Assembly (NCBI GenBank): GCA_031553835.1 | Contig: JAVBKX010000038.1 | Coordinates: 1-64,000, forward strand | DNA: 64,000 bases | Reading direction: 5' to 3' | Origin: JAVBKX01 sp031553835 | GTDB lineage: Bacteria > Bacteroidota > Bacteroidia > Bacteroidales > Azobacteroidaceae | Part shown: piece by piece, positions 26,107-35,033 of the stretch | Layout of the letters: each line of letters starts with the position of its first letter | Numbering within the stretch: the first letter of the stretch is position 1 | Translations under genes and position numbers: made by a program | The notes under the pieces: generated by a model | What the model saw: only the letters and a program-made list of their open reading frames with translations | Databases searched by the model: none | What the model was told of the DNA's origin: nothing

Positions 26107-27597
26107 ATGTCATTTATTGCAGATAAGGTGATTATGGATGGGCTAACTTTCGATGATGTATTGTTGGTCCCCGCTTATTCCGAAGTTTTGCCCCGCGACG
26201 TTGACCTTTCAACAAAATTTTCGAGGAACATACAATTGAATATCCCAATGGTTTCAGCAGCCATGGATACAGTGACGGATGCCAACCTGGCTATCGCGAT
26301 TGCCCGTGAAGGAGGAATTGGCGTCATACATAAAAATATGAGCATTGAAGAACAGGCAAAACAGGTAAAGTCTGTAAAACGTGCTGAAAACGGAATGATT
26401 TCCAATCCGGTTAGCATCAAACAAGGGAAAACCGTTGGCGATGCTTTGACCCTGATGGGTGAATATAAAATCGGCGGAATTCCGGTAGTGGACGATGACA
26501 ATCGTTTGGTCGGAATTGTTACCAACCGGGATTTACGGTTTCAGAAAAACATGGATTTGTTGGTGGAGGATGTGATGACTTCCGAAGGATTGGTAACTAC
26601 CAATCAATCGACTAATCTGGAGGCTGCTGCAGATATTCTTCAGCAATATAAAATAGAAAAACTCCCTGTCGTAGATGCTAAAAACAGGTTGGTTGGCCTG
26701 ATTACTTATAAAGATATTACAAAAGCCAAAGATAAACCATCCGCTTGCAAAGATTTGCACGGACGGTTGCGGGTAGCTGCCGGAGTTGGCGTAACACAGG
26801 ATGTTGCCGAACGTATCACTGCTTTAGTCGAATCTGATGTCGATGCGATTGTTATCGATACGGCGCATGGACATTCCAAGGGTGTAGTCGATACATTGAA
26901 ACAAATGAAGCGACAATTTTCCAATGTGGATTTCATCGTTGGAAATATTGCTACATCTGAGGCTGCCCGGATGTTGGTTGACGCGGGAGCCGATGGTGTA
27001 AAAGTAGGTATTGGCCCGGGGTCGATTTGTACTACGCGCATTATTGCCGGAGTAGGAGTACCTCAACTTTCTGCAATATATGAAGTCGCGAAGTCCGTCG
27101 AGGGTAGCGGAGTTCCGGTGATTGCCGATGGCGGATTGCGGTATTCCGGAGATATAGTGAAAGCGCTGGCTGCCGGAGGGTGGTCGGTCATGATGGGATC
27201 ATTACTTGCCGGAGTGGAAGAGTCGCCCGGAGAAACCATTATTTATAACGGCAGGAAATTCAAAACATACCGGGGAATGGGATCGCTCGAAGCCATGCAA
27301 AAAGGTTCTAAAGACCGCTATTTTCAGGATGTGGAAGATGATATCAAAAAATTAGTTCCGGAAGGCATTGCCGCCCGCGTGCCTTTTAAAGGAACTCTCT
27401 TTGAAGTGATTTATCAAATGGTTGGAGGATTACGTGCAGGCATGGGCTATTGCGGTGCAAAAAATATCGAAGCATTACATCAGGCTAAATTTGTGCGGAT
27501 TACTAATGCCGGAATAGCAGAGAGTCATCCACATGATGTTTCGATTACGCAGGAAGCTCCAAACTATAGTTCGAATATTAGAGGATCGAGAGATTAG
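26107..27597 (+). CDS. guaB: Inosine-5'-monophosphate dehydrogenase
   Basis: 496 residues. It oxidises IMP to XMP with NAD, the committed step to guanine nucleotides. TIM barrel with LTFDDVLLVPAYSEVLP at the start, the catalytic Cys loop GIGPGSICTTR (C308), VIADGGLRYSGDIVKALAAG and the flap ESPGETIIYNGRKFKTYRGMGS. Two tandem CBS domains (about residues 95-210) are inserted in the barrel. A mobile-flap Arg in GIAARVPFKG completes the site. Confidence 0.96.
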   Translation: MSFIADKVIMDGLTFDDVLLVPAYSEVLPRDVDLSTKFSRNIQLNIPMVSAAMDTVTDANLAIAIAREGGIGVIHKNMSIEEQAKQVKSVKRAENGMISNPVSIKQGKTVGDALTLMGEYKIGGIPVVDDDNRLVGIVTNRDLRFQKNMDLLVEDVMTSEGLVTTNQSTNLEAAADILQQYKIEKLPVVDAKNRLVGLITYKDITKAKDKPSACKDLHGRLRVAAGVGVTQDVAERITALVESDVDAIVIDTAHGHSKGVVDTLKQMKRQFSNVDFIVGNIATSEAARMLVDAGADGVKVGIGPGSICTTRIIAGVGVPQLSAIYEVAKSVEGSGVPVIADGGLRYSGDIVKALAAGGWSVMMGSLLAGVEESPGETIIYNGRKFKTYRGMGSLEAMQKGSKDRYFQDVEDDIKKLVPEGIAARVPFKGTLFEVIYQMVGGLRAGMGYCGAKNIEALHQAKFVRITNAGIAESHPHDVSITQEAPNYSSNIRGSRD

Positions 27598-27693
27598 AAA
27601 TTCAAATCGGTACAATATTTTTTGCGCTCTTTCGTTTTAAATGGGTTGAGATAAAAGGAAAATAATATAAAATAAAATAAATATATTGTGAGT

Positions 27694-29673
27694 ATGAAAA
27701 AACAATTTTTTGTTCTTGCCTTTGTTGTGTGCGCCGGAGTGAGTTTGGCGCAAGCTGGTAGCGATCCTGTTGTAATGAAAATTAATGGGAAAGATGTGAA
27801 AAAATCGGAGTTTGAGTATATCTATAAAAAGAATCAGCCGAAAGATGCTGTAATGGACCAAAAGGCGTTACAGGAATACATCGAACTGTTTAAGAATTTC
27901 AAATTGAAAGTCGCAGAGGCGGAAGCATTAGGATTGGATACTACAGCCGCTTTCCGAAAAGAATTTAATGAATACAGAAGCCAATCGGCAAAACCTTACC
28001 AGTCTGATCTTCCAATGAATGAAAAATTGATAAGACAGGAATACGACCGGTTGAAAGAAATGATCGAATTCAGTAATATTTTAATCAGCATCCCTTTGAG
28101 GAAAGATACTGCCGAAGCTTTATCTTTCAAGAGCGTGGTTCCTTCCGATACAGTCGCTTCATATAAAAGAGCGCAACAAGCGGCCAAACGATTGTCTAAA
28201 CGTGAAGATTTTATTAAAGTTGCCAGGGAATATTCTGATGATGCGATGTCGCTCAAAGCTCTGCAACCTGCTTATATGGGATGGTTTTCTGCATTACGTT
28301 TTCCTGCCTCTTTAGAAGATGCCCTGTATCAGACGCCGGTAGGCAAGAGCAGTGCACCGGTTCGTACTACATTCGGATACCATCTGATTCAGGTGTTGAA
28401 CAAGAAAAATGATCCGGGACAAATACGGGCTTCTCATATTTTAATTATGTGTCCGATGGATGCAGACCCTGATTCTGTGCAGAGAGCAGAGCAACGGATC
28501 AATGATATTTATGCGAAAGTAAAAAGTGGAGAAGATTTTGCCGAATTAGCCAAGGTCGAATCCGACGATAAAGGTTCCGGTTCCAGAGGTGGGGATCTTT
28601 CGTGGTTTGGCATGGGTGCCATGGTAAAAGAATTTCAAGATTCGGCCTTTGCATTGGAAAATATAGGAGATATATCACAACCAGTCCGGTCTCAATTTGG
28701 CTTCCATATTATTAAGTTAACGGATAAAAAAGATTTTCCGTCTTATGAAGAAAAAAGAGATGAAATTATTTCACGTTTGTCTCGTTCCGACCGGGCAAAA
28801 GAATTGAAAGAACCTACTGCAAAGAAATTAAAAGAAGAAAATGGCTTTATATTCAAAGATTCAGCCTATCAGCTATTGGCCAATGCCGCTTTGCGTACTT
28901 TCCCTTCGGATAGTGCATTTTTAGCTGAATTCGCTAATAATGAAGAAATATTGTTTATTGCAGGCCAAACTCCTTACAAAATCAGTGATTTTATCGCTTT
29001 CCTGAAGAAAAACCAACGTTCGGTTTATACGCTTTCTACTGATTATTTGTCAGAGCGTTTCTTCGCTTTTGAACTGGAAATGTTACAAGAAGCAGAAAAT
29101 AATTTATTGGAAACAAAATATCCTGAATTCAGAAATTTAATGAATGAATACCGGGATGGCATTTTACTTTTTGAAGTAAGTAATAATGAAGTCTGGGAAA
29201 AAGCGTCTAAAGATACGGAAGGATTGAACCGGTATTTTGAGGAAAATAAAGCAAAATATAATTGGGATAAACCACATTATAAGGGATATGTTGTGCATTT
29301 CAAAGATGATAAAACAAAAAAGAAATTACTCAAAGAAGTTTCTAAAATGCCGGTTGACTCAGCTGCCGTTTATCTTTCCAAATTAGATGCGCAAGACGTA
29401 AAGGTGGATAAGAGAGGTTTATATGTGCAAGGCGATAATACAATCGTCGATGAATTGGTCTTTAAATCAGGTAAAGCAGTTATATCCTCCACTAATTTGC
29501 CCGCTTATGCTGTAATCGGAACGCTATTACCCACCGGTCCGGAAGAATATACTGATGTCAGAGGGTTGGTCATTACTGATTATCAAAATTATTTAGAACA
29601 GAAATGGGTGGAAGAACTGAACCGCAGATATCCTGTTGTTATTTATCAGGATGTGGTGCAGACTATAAAATGA
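27694..29673 (+). CDS. Periplasmic peptidyl-prolyl isomerase with two parvulin-like domains
   Basis: 659 residues from ATG 27694; a GTG at 27688 is in frame but the signal peptide MKKQFFVLAFVVCAGVSLAQA starts at the ATG. A SurA-like N-terminal helical domain is followed by a degenerate parvulin domain (about 115-235, FSNILISIPLRKD to FGYHLIQVLNKK) and a canonical one (about 240-345: RASHILIMCP, GEDFAELAKVESDD, GGDLSWFGMGAMVKEFQDSAFAL, FGFHIIKL). The last 300 residues have no clear domain. It probably folds outer-membrane proteins. It is the first of four linked envelope genes. Confidence 0.87.
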   Translation: MKKQFFVLAFVVCAGVSLAQAGSDPVVMKINGKDVKKSEFEYIYKKNQPKDAVMDQKALQEYIELFKNFKLKVAEAEALGLDTTAAFRKEFNEYRSQSAKPYQSDLPMNEKLIRQEYDRLKEMIEFSNILISIPLRKDTAEALSFKSVVPSDTVASYKRAQQAAKRLSKREDFIKVAREYSDDAMSLKALQPAYMGWFSALRFPASLEDALYQTPVGKSSAPVRTTFGYHLIQVLNKKNDPGQIRASHILIMCPMDADPDSVQRAEQRINDIYAKVKSGEDFAELAKVESDDKGSGSRGGDLSWFGMGAMVKEFQDSAFALENIGDISQPVRSQFGFHIIKLTDKKDFPSYEEKRDEIISRLSRSDRAKELKEPTAKKLKEENGFIFKDSAYQLLANAALRTFPSDSAFLAEFANNEEILFIAGQTPYKISDFIAFLKKNQRSVYTLSTDYLSERFFAFELEMLQEAENNLLETKYPEFRNLMNEYRDGILLFEVSNNEVWEKASKDTEGLNRYFEENKAKYNWDKPHYKGYVVHFKDDKTKKKLLKEVSKMPVDSAAVYLSKLDAQDVKVDKRGLYVQGDNTIVDELVFKSGKAVISSTNLPAYAVIGTLLPTGPEEYTDVRGLVITDYQNYLEQKWVEELNRRYPVVIYQDVVQTIK

Positions 29674-29689
29674 TATACTTTAACCTTTT

Positions 29690-30523
29690 ATGCGGAATTT
29701 TTTTGTTTTTGTCATATTATCTTTGCTCGCTGTTGCATGCAATCATTCGCAATCCACTTCGGGTGATATGATTGTGTCGGTTGGAGACGAGGTATTGACA
29801 AAAGAAGAAATGCACGCTATGTTTCCTGTCGGACTCTCGCAGGGGGACAGTATAATTTTGGCCGAGCATTTTATTCAGACCTGGATACGGGATGAGTTGC
29901 TGTATCGGGTAGCTGCAAAAAATATATCAAACAAGGCAGAAATAGATCGTTTGGTAGATAACTACCGTAAATCGTTGGTGATCTATCAGTATCAGGATCG
30001 ATTGGTCAGTGAGAAAGTTTCCAGGGAAATAGGAGAAGAAGAATTGTTGAAATATTATGAGGAAAATCGGGATAAATTTCAAGTGGATCGTCCGCTTTTT
30101 AAAGGATTGTTTATCAAAGTGCCGGTCGATGCTCCTCAATTGAACCAGATCAGGGAATGGTATAAATCGGCCAAACCGGCCGCATTGGAAAATTTAGATA
30201 AGTATAGTGTTCAGAATGCTGTAGTATATGATAATTTTTATGATCGCTGGGTGAGCCAAAGTGAAATTGAAGATCATTTGCCGGATGGAACGAATGCAGA
30301 ATTAGTAAAAGGAAAGCCGATAGAGTTGCAAGACATTGATTATTGCTATTTTCTGAATATTTCCGAACGGTTGAATCCCGGAGATCCGGCTCCTTTTGTA
30401 TATGTGGAAAATACAATTAGGGAAATCCTGATCAATCAAAAAAAATTGGACTTTTTGCAGCAAACGGAAAATACCTTATACGAGACAGCTCTGAAGAAAG
30501 GTGAAATTAAGTTTAAAAATTAA
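29690..30523 (+). CDS. SurA/PpiC-like lipoprotein lacking a parvulin domain
   Basis: 277 residues with a lipoprotein signal (LSLLAVAC, Cys about 17). It carries the N-terminal helical chaperone region of the SurA/PpiC type (VGDEVLTKEEMHAMFP, IRDELLYRVAAKN, LLKYYEENRDKFQVDRP) and a C-terminal helix (VENTIREILINQKKLDFLQQTE). The parvulin catalytic core motifs (HIL, GG-LG, FGYHII) are absent, so isomerase activity is unlikely. It sits between two SurA-like isomerases 16 and 7 bases away, so it may act as a lipid-anchored holdase or partner subunit (inference). Confidence 0.8.
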   Translation: MRNFFVFVILSLLAVACNHSQSTSGDMIVSVGDEVLTKEEMHAMFPVGLSQGDSIILAEHFIQTWIRDELLYRVAAKNISNKAEIDRLVDNYRKSLVIYQYQDRLVSEKVSREIGEEELLKYYEENRDKFQVDRPLFKGLFIKVPVDAPQLNQIREWYKSAKPAALENLDKYSVQNAVVYDNFYDRWVSQSEIEDHLPDGTNAELVKGKPIELQDIDYCYFLNISERLNPGDPAPFVYVENTIREILINQKKLDFLQQTENTLYETALKKGEIKFKN

Positions 30524-30530
30524 CACAAAT

Positions 30531-31898
30531 ATGGTAAATAATAAATGGATGGCGATTGCCGTTTTTTTGCTGGTGTTTTATTCAACATCGTTCAAAGCTC
30601 AGGATAATGTGATCGATGAAGTCATTTGGGTAGTAGGCGATGATGCCATTTTGAAATCCGACGTGGAAAATGCCAGATTGGAAATGCAAATCAATGGAGA
30701 ACGCTTTCCGGGAGATCCGTATTGCATTATTCCGGAGCAGATCGCTATTCAAAAACTGTATATTCACCAGGCAAAATTGGATAGTGTGGATGTTGGCGAT
30801 TCGGAGGTTACTCAATATGTTGACCAATGGATTAACGGCGCCATTAAGGATATTGGTTCCCGCGAGAAATTAGAAGAATATTTTAATAAACCATTGTCGC
30901 AGATACGTGAGGAAAGAAGAGAAACTGTACGCGATATGCTGATGACCCAGGAAGTGCAACGCAAAATAGTCGGAAATATCAAATTAACTCCTTCTGATGT
31001 AAGACGTTATTATTCCAGTATATCTCAGGATAGTCTTCCTTTTATTCCTACTACAGTGGAAGTCGAAATTGTGACTGCCGAACCACAAATTTCGCTGAAA
31101 GAAATTGATGATGTAAAAGAACGGTTACGTGAGTTTACGGATCGGGTAAATAAAGGTGAAACCGAATTTTCGACATTGGCGCGTATGTATTCGGAAGATG
31201 GTTCTGCCCGCTATGGGGGGGAACTCGGATTTATGGGGAAAGCGGAATTTGTACCTGAATTTGCGGCCGTAGCATTTTCTTTGAATGATCCCAAAAAAGT
31301 TTCCCGGATTGTGGAAACCGAATATGGTTACCATATTATTCAATTGATTGAAAAACGTGGCGACCGGATTAATGTACGGCATATTTTGCTGAAACCGAAA
31401 GTGTCTCAGGAGGCGCTGAATAACGCGTCTCTGAAATTAGACTCCATCCGGACGGAGATCGAAACCAAAAAATTTACATTTGAAGAAGCTGCTACTTATT
31501 TATCTGCAGATAAAGATACAAGAAATAATAAAGGGTTGATTGTCAATCAATCCCGGCAAAGTGAAAATGCTGGTACAGCCCGTTTTGAATTGCAGGAATT
31601 ACCCCCTGAAATTGGAAAAGTGGTTTATGGTATGAAAGAAGGTGAAATTTCAAAACCATTTACCATGATTAACACCAAACAAAAAGAAGTGGTTGCGATT
31701 GTAAAATTGAAATCGCGCGTGGAAGGACATAAAGCGAATATTTCTGACGACTATCAGGCCCTGCGGGCTATTGTGGAAGGTCGAAAACGGCAGGAAATCC
31801 TGAATAAATGGATTGCTCAAAAGCAAAAAGAGACTTATATCAGGATTAATGATAATTGGAAAAATTGTGACTTCCAACGTGATGGTTGGGTAAAATGA
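30531..31898 (+). CDS. SurA-like periplasmic chaperone/isomerase
   Basis: 455 residues from ATG 30531 (signal peptide MVNNKWMAIAVFLLVFYSTSFKAQ); the frame is open back to 30501 but that overlaps the previous gene. The N-terminal SurA domain (IDEVIWVVGDDAILKSDVENARLEMQ) leads to parvulin domain 1, which is canonical (EFSTLARMYSEDGSARYGGELGFMG, YGYHIIQLIE). A second domain (INVRHILLKP onward) is divergent. It should escort outer-membrane beta-barrels to the BAM complex. Its stop overlaps the next start as ATGA. Confidence 0.9.
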   Translation: MVNNKWMAIAVFLLVFYSTSFKAQDNVIDEVIWVVGDDAILKSDVENARLEMQINGERFPGDPYCIIPEQIAIQKLYIHQAKLDSVDVGDSEVTQYVDQWINGAIKDIGSREKLEEYFNKPLSQIREERRETVRDMLMTQEVQRKIVGNIKLTPSDVRRYYSSISQDSLPFIPTTVEVEIVTAEPQISLKEIDDVKERLREFTDRVNKGETEFSTLARMYSEDGSARYGGELGFMGKAEFVPEFAAVAFSLNDPKKVSRIVETEYGYHIIQLIEKRGDRINVRHILLKPKVSQEALNNASLKLDSIRTEIETKKFTFEEAATYLSADKDTRNNKGLIVNQSRQSENAGTARFELQELPPEIGKVVYGMKEGEISKPFTMINTKQKEVVAIVKLKSRVEGHKANISDDYQALRAIVEGRKRQEILNKWIAQKQKETYIRINDNWKNCDFQRDGWVK

Positions 31899-33568
31899 CA
31901 GGAAAACACAAAATATCGTTGACCGGTGTTTTATGCTTGATTATCCTGATTTCAGCCGGAGCGGGAGTATTGCAACAACCTCCGGTTCGCTCGCATCCTG
32001 TTGCATCTAAAGAATCTGCTCCGCAGCACACCGTTGCTACACCATCCGGTTCTACAAAAAAAACAGCTCCGACTAAAGTTTTTCTCGAAGCCGCCGATTC
32101 TATATCGTTTGATACTACGATAAATAAAGAAGCGCAGGGAGTGTATGGTAATGTAATCTTCCGGCATGAAGGAACTTACATGTATTGCGACAGCGCTTAT
32201 CTTTATCGGGACAAAAATATCCTGGAAGCATTCAGTAATGTGAGGATGGAGCAGGGCGATACGCTGTTCGTGTATGGCGATTATTTGATCTATGAAGGAA
32301 ATCTGGCTTTAGCCAGGTTGCGGGATAATGCCCGGATGGAGAATGATAGCGTTACATTATTCACGGATAGTTTGAATTACGACCGGCGGCGGAATATCGG
32401 CTATTACTTTGGAGGCGGGATGATTGTCGATCCTGCCAATGAGTTGACTTCCGTGTATGGTCAGTATTTGCCTGGAACCAAAGAGGCTTTTTTCAGGAAA
32501 AATGTTACATTGACCAATGTTAATATGGTATTGACTTCCGATACGTTGAAGTACCGTACGGATACCAAAGTGGCGGTTATTCTGGGACCGTCAGTCATTA
32601 CATCCGACAGCGGTACCATTTATTCCAACAGGGGATGGTACAACACGGTAACGGAAGATTCGAAGCTCTACGATCGTTCGCAAGTTTGGAGTAAAGACCG
32701 GAGTCAGATGCTTACCAGCGATTCGCTGTATTATAACCGGATGACCGGATATGGAGAAGCGTTTGGCAATATGTTCCTCAATGATACGGCAAAAAAAGTG
32801 ATTTTGACAGGAAATTACGGCTATTTCAGAAATTTGGAAGAAGATGCGATGGCTACGGATTCCGCTCGGTTTATAGAATATTCTCAAAGCGATTCCCTTT
32901 TTTTACATGCTGATACGTTGAGAATGATAACGATAGGAGATGCACAAAATAAGAACCGGGAGATCAAAGCCTATTATGGAGTTCGGTTTTATCGTTTTGA
33001 TTTACAGGGAATTTGCGATTCCATGCAATTTAATACCACCGATTCTGTTTTGCGGATGTATAAAGAACCGGTACTGTGGAACGAACATTATCAGATGGTC
33101 GGGGATACGATTCTGATTTTTTTTAACGACAGCACTATTTCCAAGGCCCGGATTTTTCCTTACGCTTTTGCTTCCGAACAGATTCATACAGATCATTTTA
33201 ATCAGATGAAAGGGAAAGAGTTATGGGCTTATTTTGTTGATAAAGAATTGCGTGAAGTCTATATGAATGGGAATGCTCAAACGATTTTTTATCCGATGGA
33301 AGATGATGGCGCTTTTATCGGATTAAATCAAACGCAAAGTAGCTATTTCCGTATTTTTGTTAAAAACAGGAAACCCGAGCGAATGATTTTCTGGCCATCT
33401 CCAAAAGGGCAGATGCTTCCCATTCCGGATTTAACTCCCGAAACAAAATTTTTACCGGGTTTTGCCGACTATAATTATTTGCGTCCGTTGAGCCGAAATG
33501 ATATTTTTTTGAAAATCAAAAAGAAAGAAAAAACTCCCGAAGAATTGCGGACCCGGAGAAGAAGATAA
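31895..33568 (+). CDS. LptA/OstA-like envelope protein
   Basis: 557 residues from ATG 31895, which overlaps the surA-like stop by 4 bases (ATGA). An N-terminal hydrophobic segment precedes a Pro/Thr/Ser linker. From about residue 65 there is a long run of OstA-type beta-strand repeats (EAADSISFDTTINKEAQGVYGNVIFRHEGTYMYC split into successive 20-30 residue strands; DSLNYD, DTLKYR and DSLYYN recur). This is the LPS-transport beta-jellyroll fold of LptA/LptD N-domains, in the large form found in Bacteroidetes. Role: carrying LPS across the periplasm, or organising it (inference). The C-terminus is basic (ELRTRRRR). Confidence 0.8.
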   Translation: MTGKHKISLTGVLCLIILISAGAGVLQQPPVRSHPVASKESAPQHTVATPSGSTKKTAPTKVFLEAADSISFDTTINKEAQGVYGNVIFRHEGTYMYCDSAYLYRDKNILEAFSNVRMEQGDTLFVYGDYLIYEGNLALARLRDNARMENDSVTLFTDSLNYDRRRNIGYYFGGGMIVDPANELTSVYGQYLPGTKEAFFRKNVTLTNVNMVLTSDTLKYRTDTKVAVILGPSVITSDSGTIYSNRGWYNTVTEDSKLYDRSQVWSKDRSQMLTSDSLYYNRMTGYGEAFGNMFLNDTAKKVILTGNYGYFRNLEEDAMATDSARFIEYSQSDSLFLHADTLRMITIGDAQNKNREIKAYYGVRFYRFDLQGICDSMQFNTTDSVLRMYKEPVLWNEHYQMVGDTILIFFNDSTISKARIFPYAFASEQIHTDHFNQMKGKELWAYFVDKELREVYMNGNAQTIFYPMEDDGAFIGLNQTQSSYFRIFVKNRKPERMIFWPSPKGQMLPIPDLTPETKFLPGFADYNYLRPLSRNDIFLKIKKKEKTPEELRTRRRR

Positions 33569-33593
33569 TGAATAAAAACATAATATGTTGGTT

Positions 33594-35000
33594 ATGAAAA
33601 ACATTAGCCTGAAATTTTTTACTTTGATCTTTTGCATAGCTTTCTCCGGCTTAGCATTGCATGCGCAAACTAAATCGTTATTCCAGCTCCAGCAGGAATT
33701 TGTAGATTTACGTTTTGGAATGTTTATTCATTATAACATTCCAACTTATATGAATGAAGATTGGGCCGATCCCAATGCATCGCCTGCTCTTTTTAATCCG
33801 GGAAAATTAGATTGTTCACAATGGGCCAAAGCCGCAAAGTTTGCAAATATGTCTTATGGATGTTTAACAACAAAACACCACAGCGGATTCTGCATCTGGA
33901 ATACCAAGACGACCGATTACAATGTAATGAATAGTCCTTATAAAAAAGATGTGGTAAAAGCATTTGCAGATGCTTTTCGTGCAGAAGGATTAAAAGTGAT
34001 GCTTTATTATTCGATTTTGGATACTCATCATAAATTGCGCCCCCATCAGATAACGCCAGAACATATTGATATGGTAAAGCAACAGTTGACGGAATTGCTT
34101 ACTAATTATGGCGAAATAACGGCGCTGATTATAGATGGCTGGGATGCTCCCTGGTCACGTATTTCGTATGACACTATCCCGTTTGAAGATATTTATTTAT
34201 TAATTAAGTCACTGCAACCTAACTGTCTGGTGATGGATTTGAATGCAGCTAAATATCCTGCCGGTGCTTTGTTTTATACCGATATAAAATCTTATGAGCA
34301 AGGAGCAGGACAACATATCTCAAAGGAAGAGAATACATTACCGGCACTTTCCTGTTATCCGTTGCAGAAGACATGGTTTTGGAAGGATTATTTCCCCTCT
34401 TCTCCAGTAAAATCTCCGGAAACAATGGTGAAAGAGAATCTCATACCGTTCAATAATGCGCATTGTAACTTTATATTGAATGTGGCACCTAATCGCGATG
34501 GTTTGATAGATGATAATGCTTTGAAAGCATTGAAACAAATTGGATCCATGTGGAAAAATGAAGGAACCTTATCCAAATTGTCTGTAAATGAAGCCCCTGT
34601 TATTTCGTCTAATATAGCAAAAAATAAGCCTTGTGATTCCAGTTGGAGCAATGACGGTTCTATTATGGACTTTGCGAATGATGATAATTTTGGTAGTTCT
34701 TGGCATTCCAATCCGGCTGTACAACAGCCATGGTATGAAGTGACATTAAGTAATAGTGAACAAGCCTTTAATACGATTGTCATAACTGAAGGAGTAGATG
34801 ATTCGCGCATTCAACAATATAAATTGGAATATTTAGACAATAATGTTTGGAAACCTTTGTGGGAAGGTACAAACAAGCGGCAAATTAAAATACACCGTTT
34901 TGATCGGGTATGGGGAACTAAAGTACGAATGTCTGTCATACAATTTTCAGAAGCCCCAGTCATTGCAGAATTCGGAGTCTTTAATGAACGAATGAGATAA
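33594..35000 (+). CDS. GH29 alpha-L-fucosidase with C-terminal F5/8-type domain
   Basis: 468 residues from ATG 33594; an ATG three codons earlier at 33585 is equally possible. A signal peptide ends in LALHAQ. The GH29 catalytic barrel shows LRFGMFIHYNIPTYMNEDWA, GCLTTKHHSGFCIWNTKTTDYNV and LKVMLYYSILD. The likely nucleophile is Asp in LIIDGWDAPW (D181), where typical members have W-x-D-G. After about residue 330 a discoidin/F5-8C carbohydrate-binding domain follows (IAKNKPCDSSWS, DDNFGSSWHS, QQPWYEVTL). It probably removes fucose from glycoconjugates. It follows the OstA-like gene by about 25 bases and heads the GH92 series. Confidence 0.87.
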   Translation: MKNISLKFFTLIFCIAFSGLALHAQTKSLFQLQQEFVDLRFGMFIHYNIPTYMNEDWADPNASPALFNPGKLDCSQWAKAAKFANMSYGCLTTKHHSGFCIWNTKTTDYNVMNSPYKKDVVKAFADAFRAEGLKVMLYYSILDTHHKLRPHQITPEHIDMVKQQLTELLTNYGEITALIIDGWDAPWSRISYDTIPFEDIYLLIKSLQPNCLVMDLNAAKYPAGALFYTDIKSYEQGAGQHISKEENTLPALSCYPLQKTWFWKDYFPSSPVKSPETMVKENLIPFNNAHCNFILNVAPNRDGLIDDNALKALKQIGSMWKNEGTLSKLSVNEAPVISSNIAKNKPCDSSWSNDGSIMDFANDDNFGSSWHSNPAVQQPWYEVTLSNSEQAFNTIVITEGVDDSRIQQYKLEYLDNNVWKPLWEGTNKRQIKIHRFDRVWGTKVRMSVIQFSEAPVIAEFGVFNERMR

Positions 35001-35033
35001 AGGAGAATAATATCTTACATAAAATCTAAAAAT

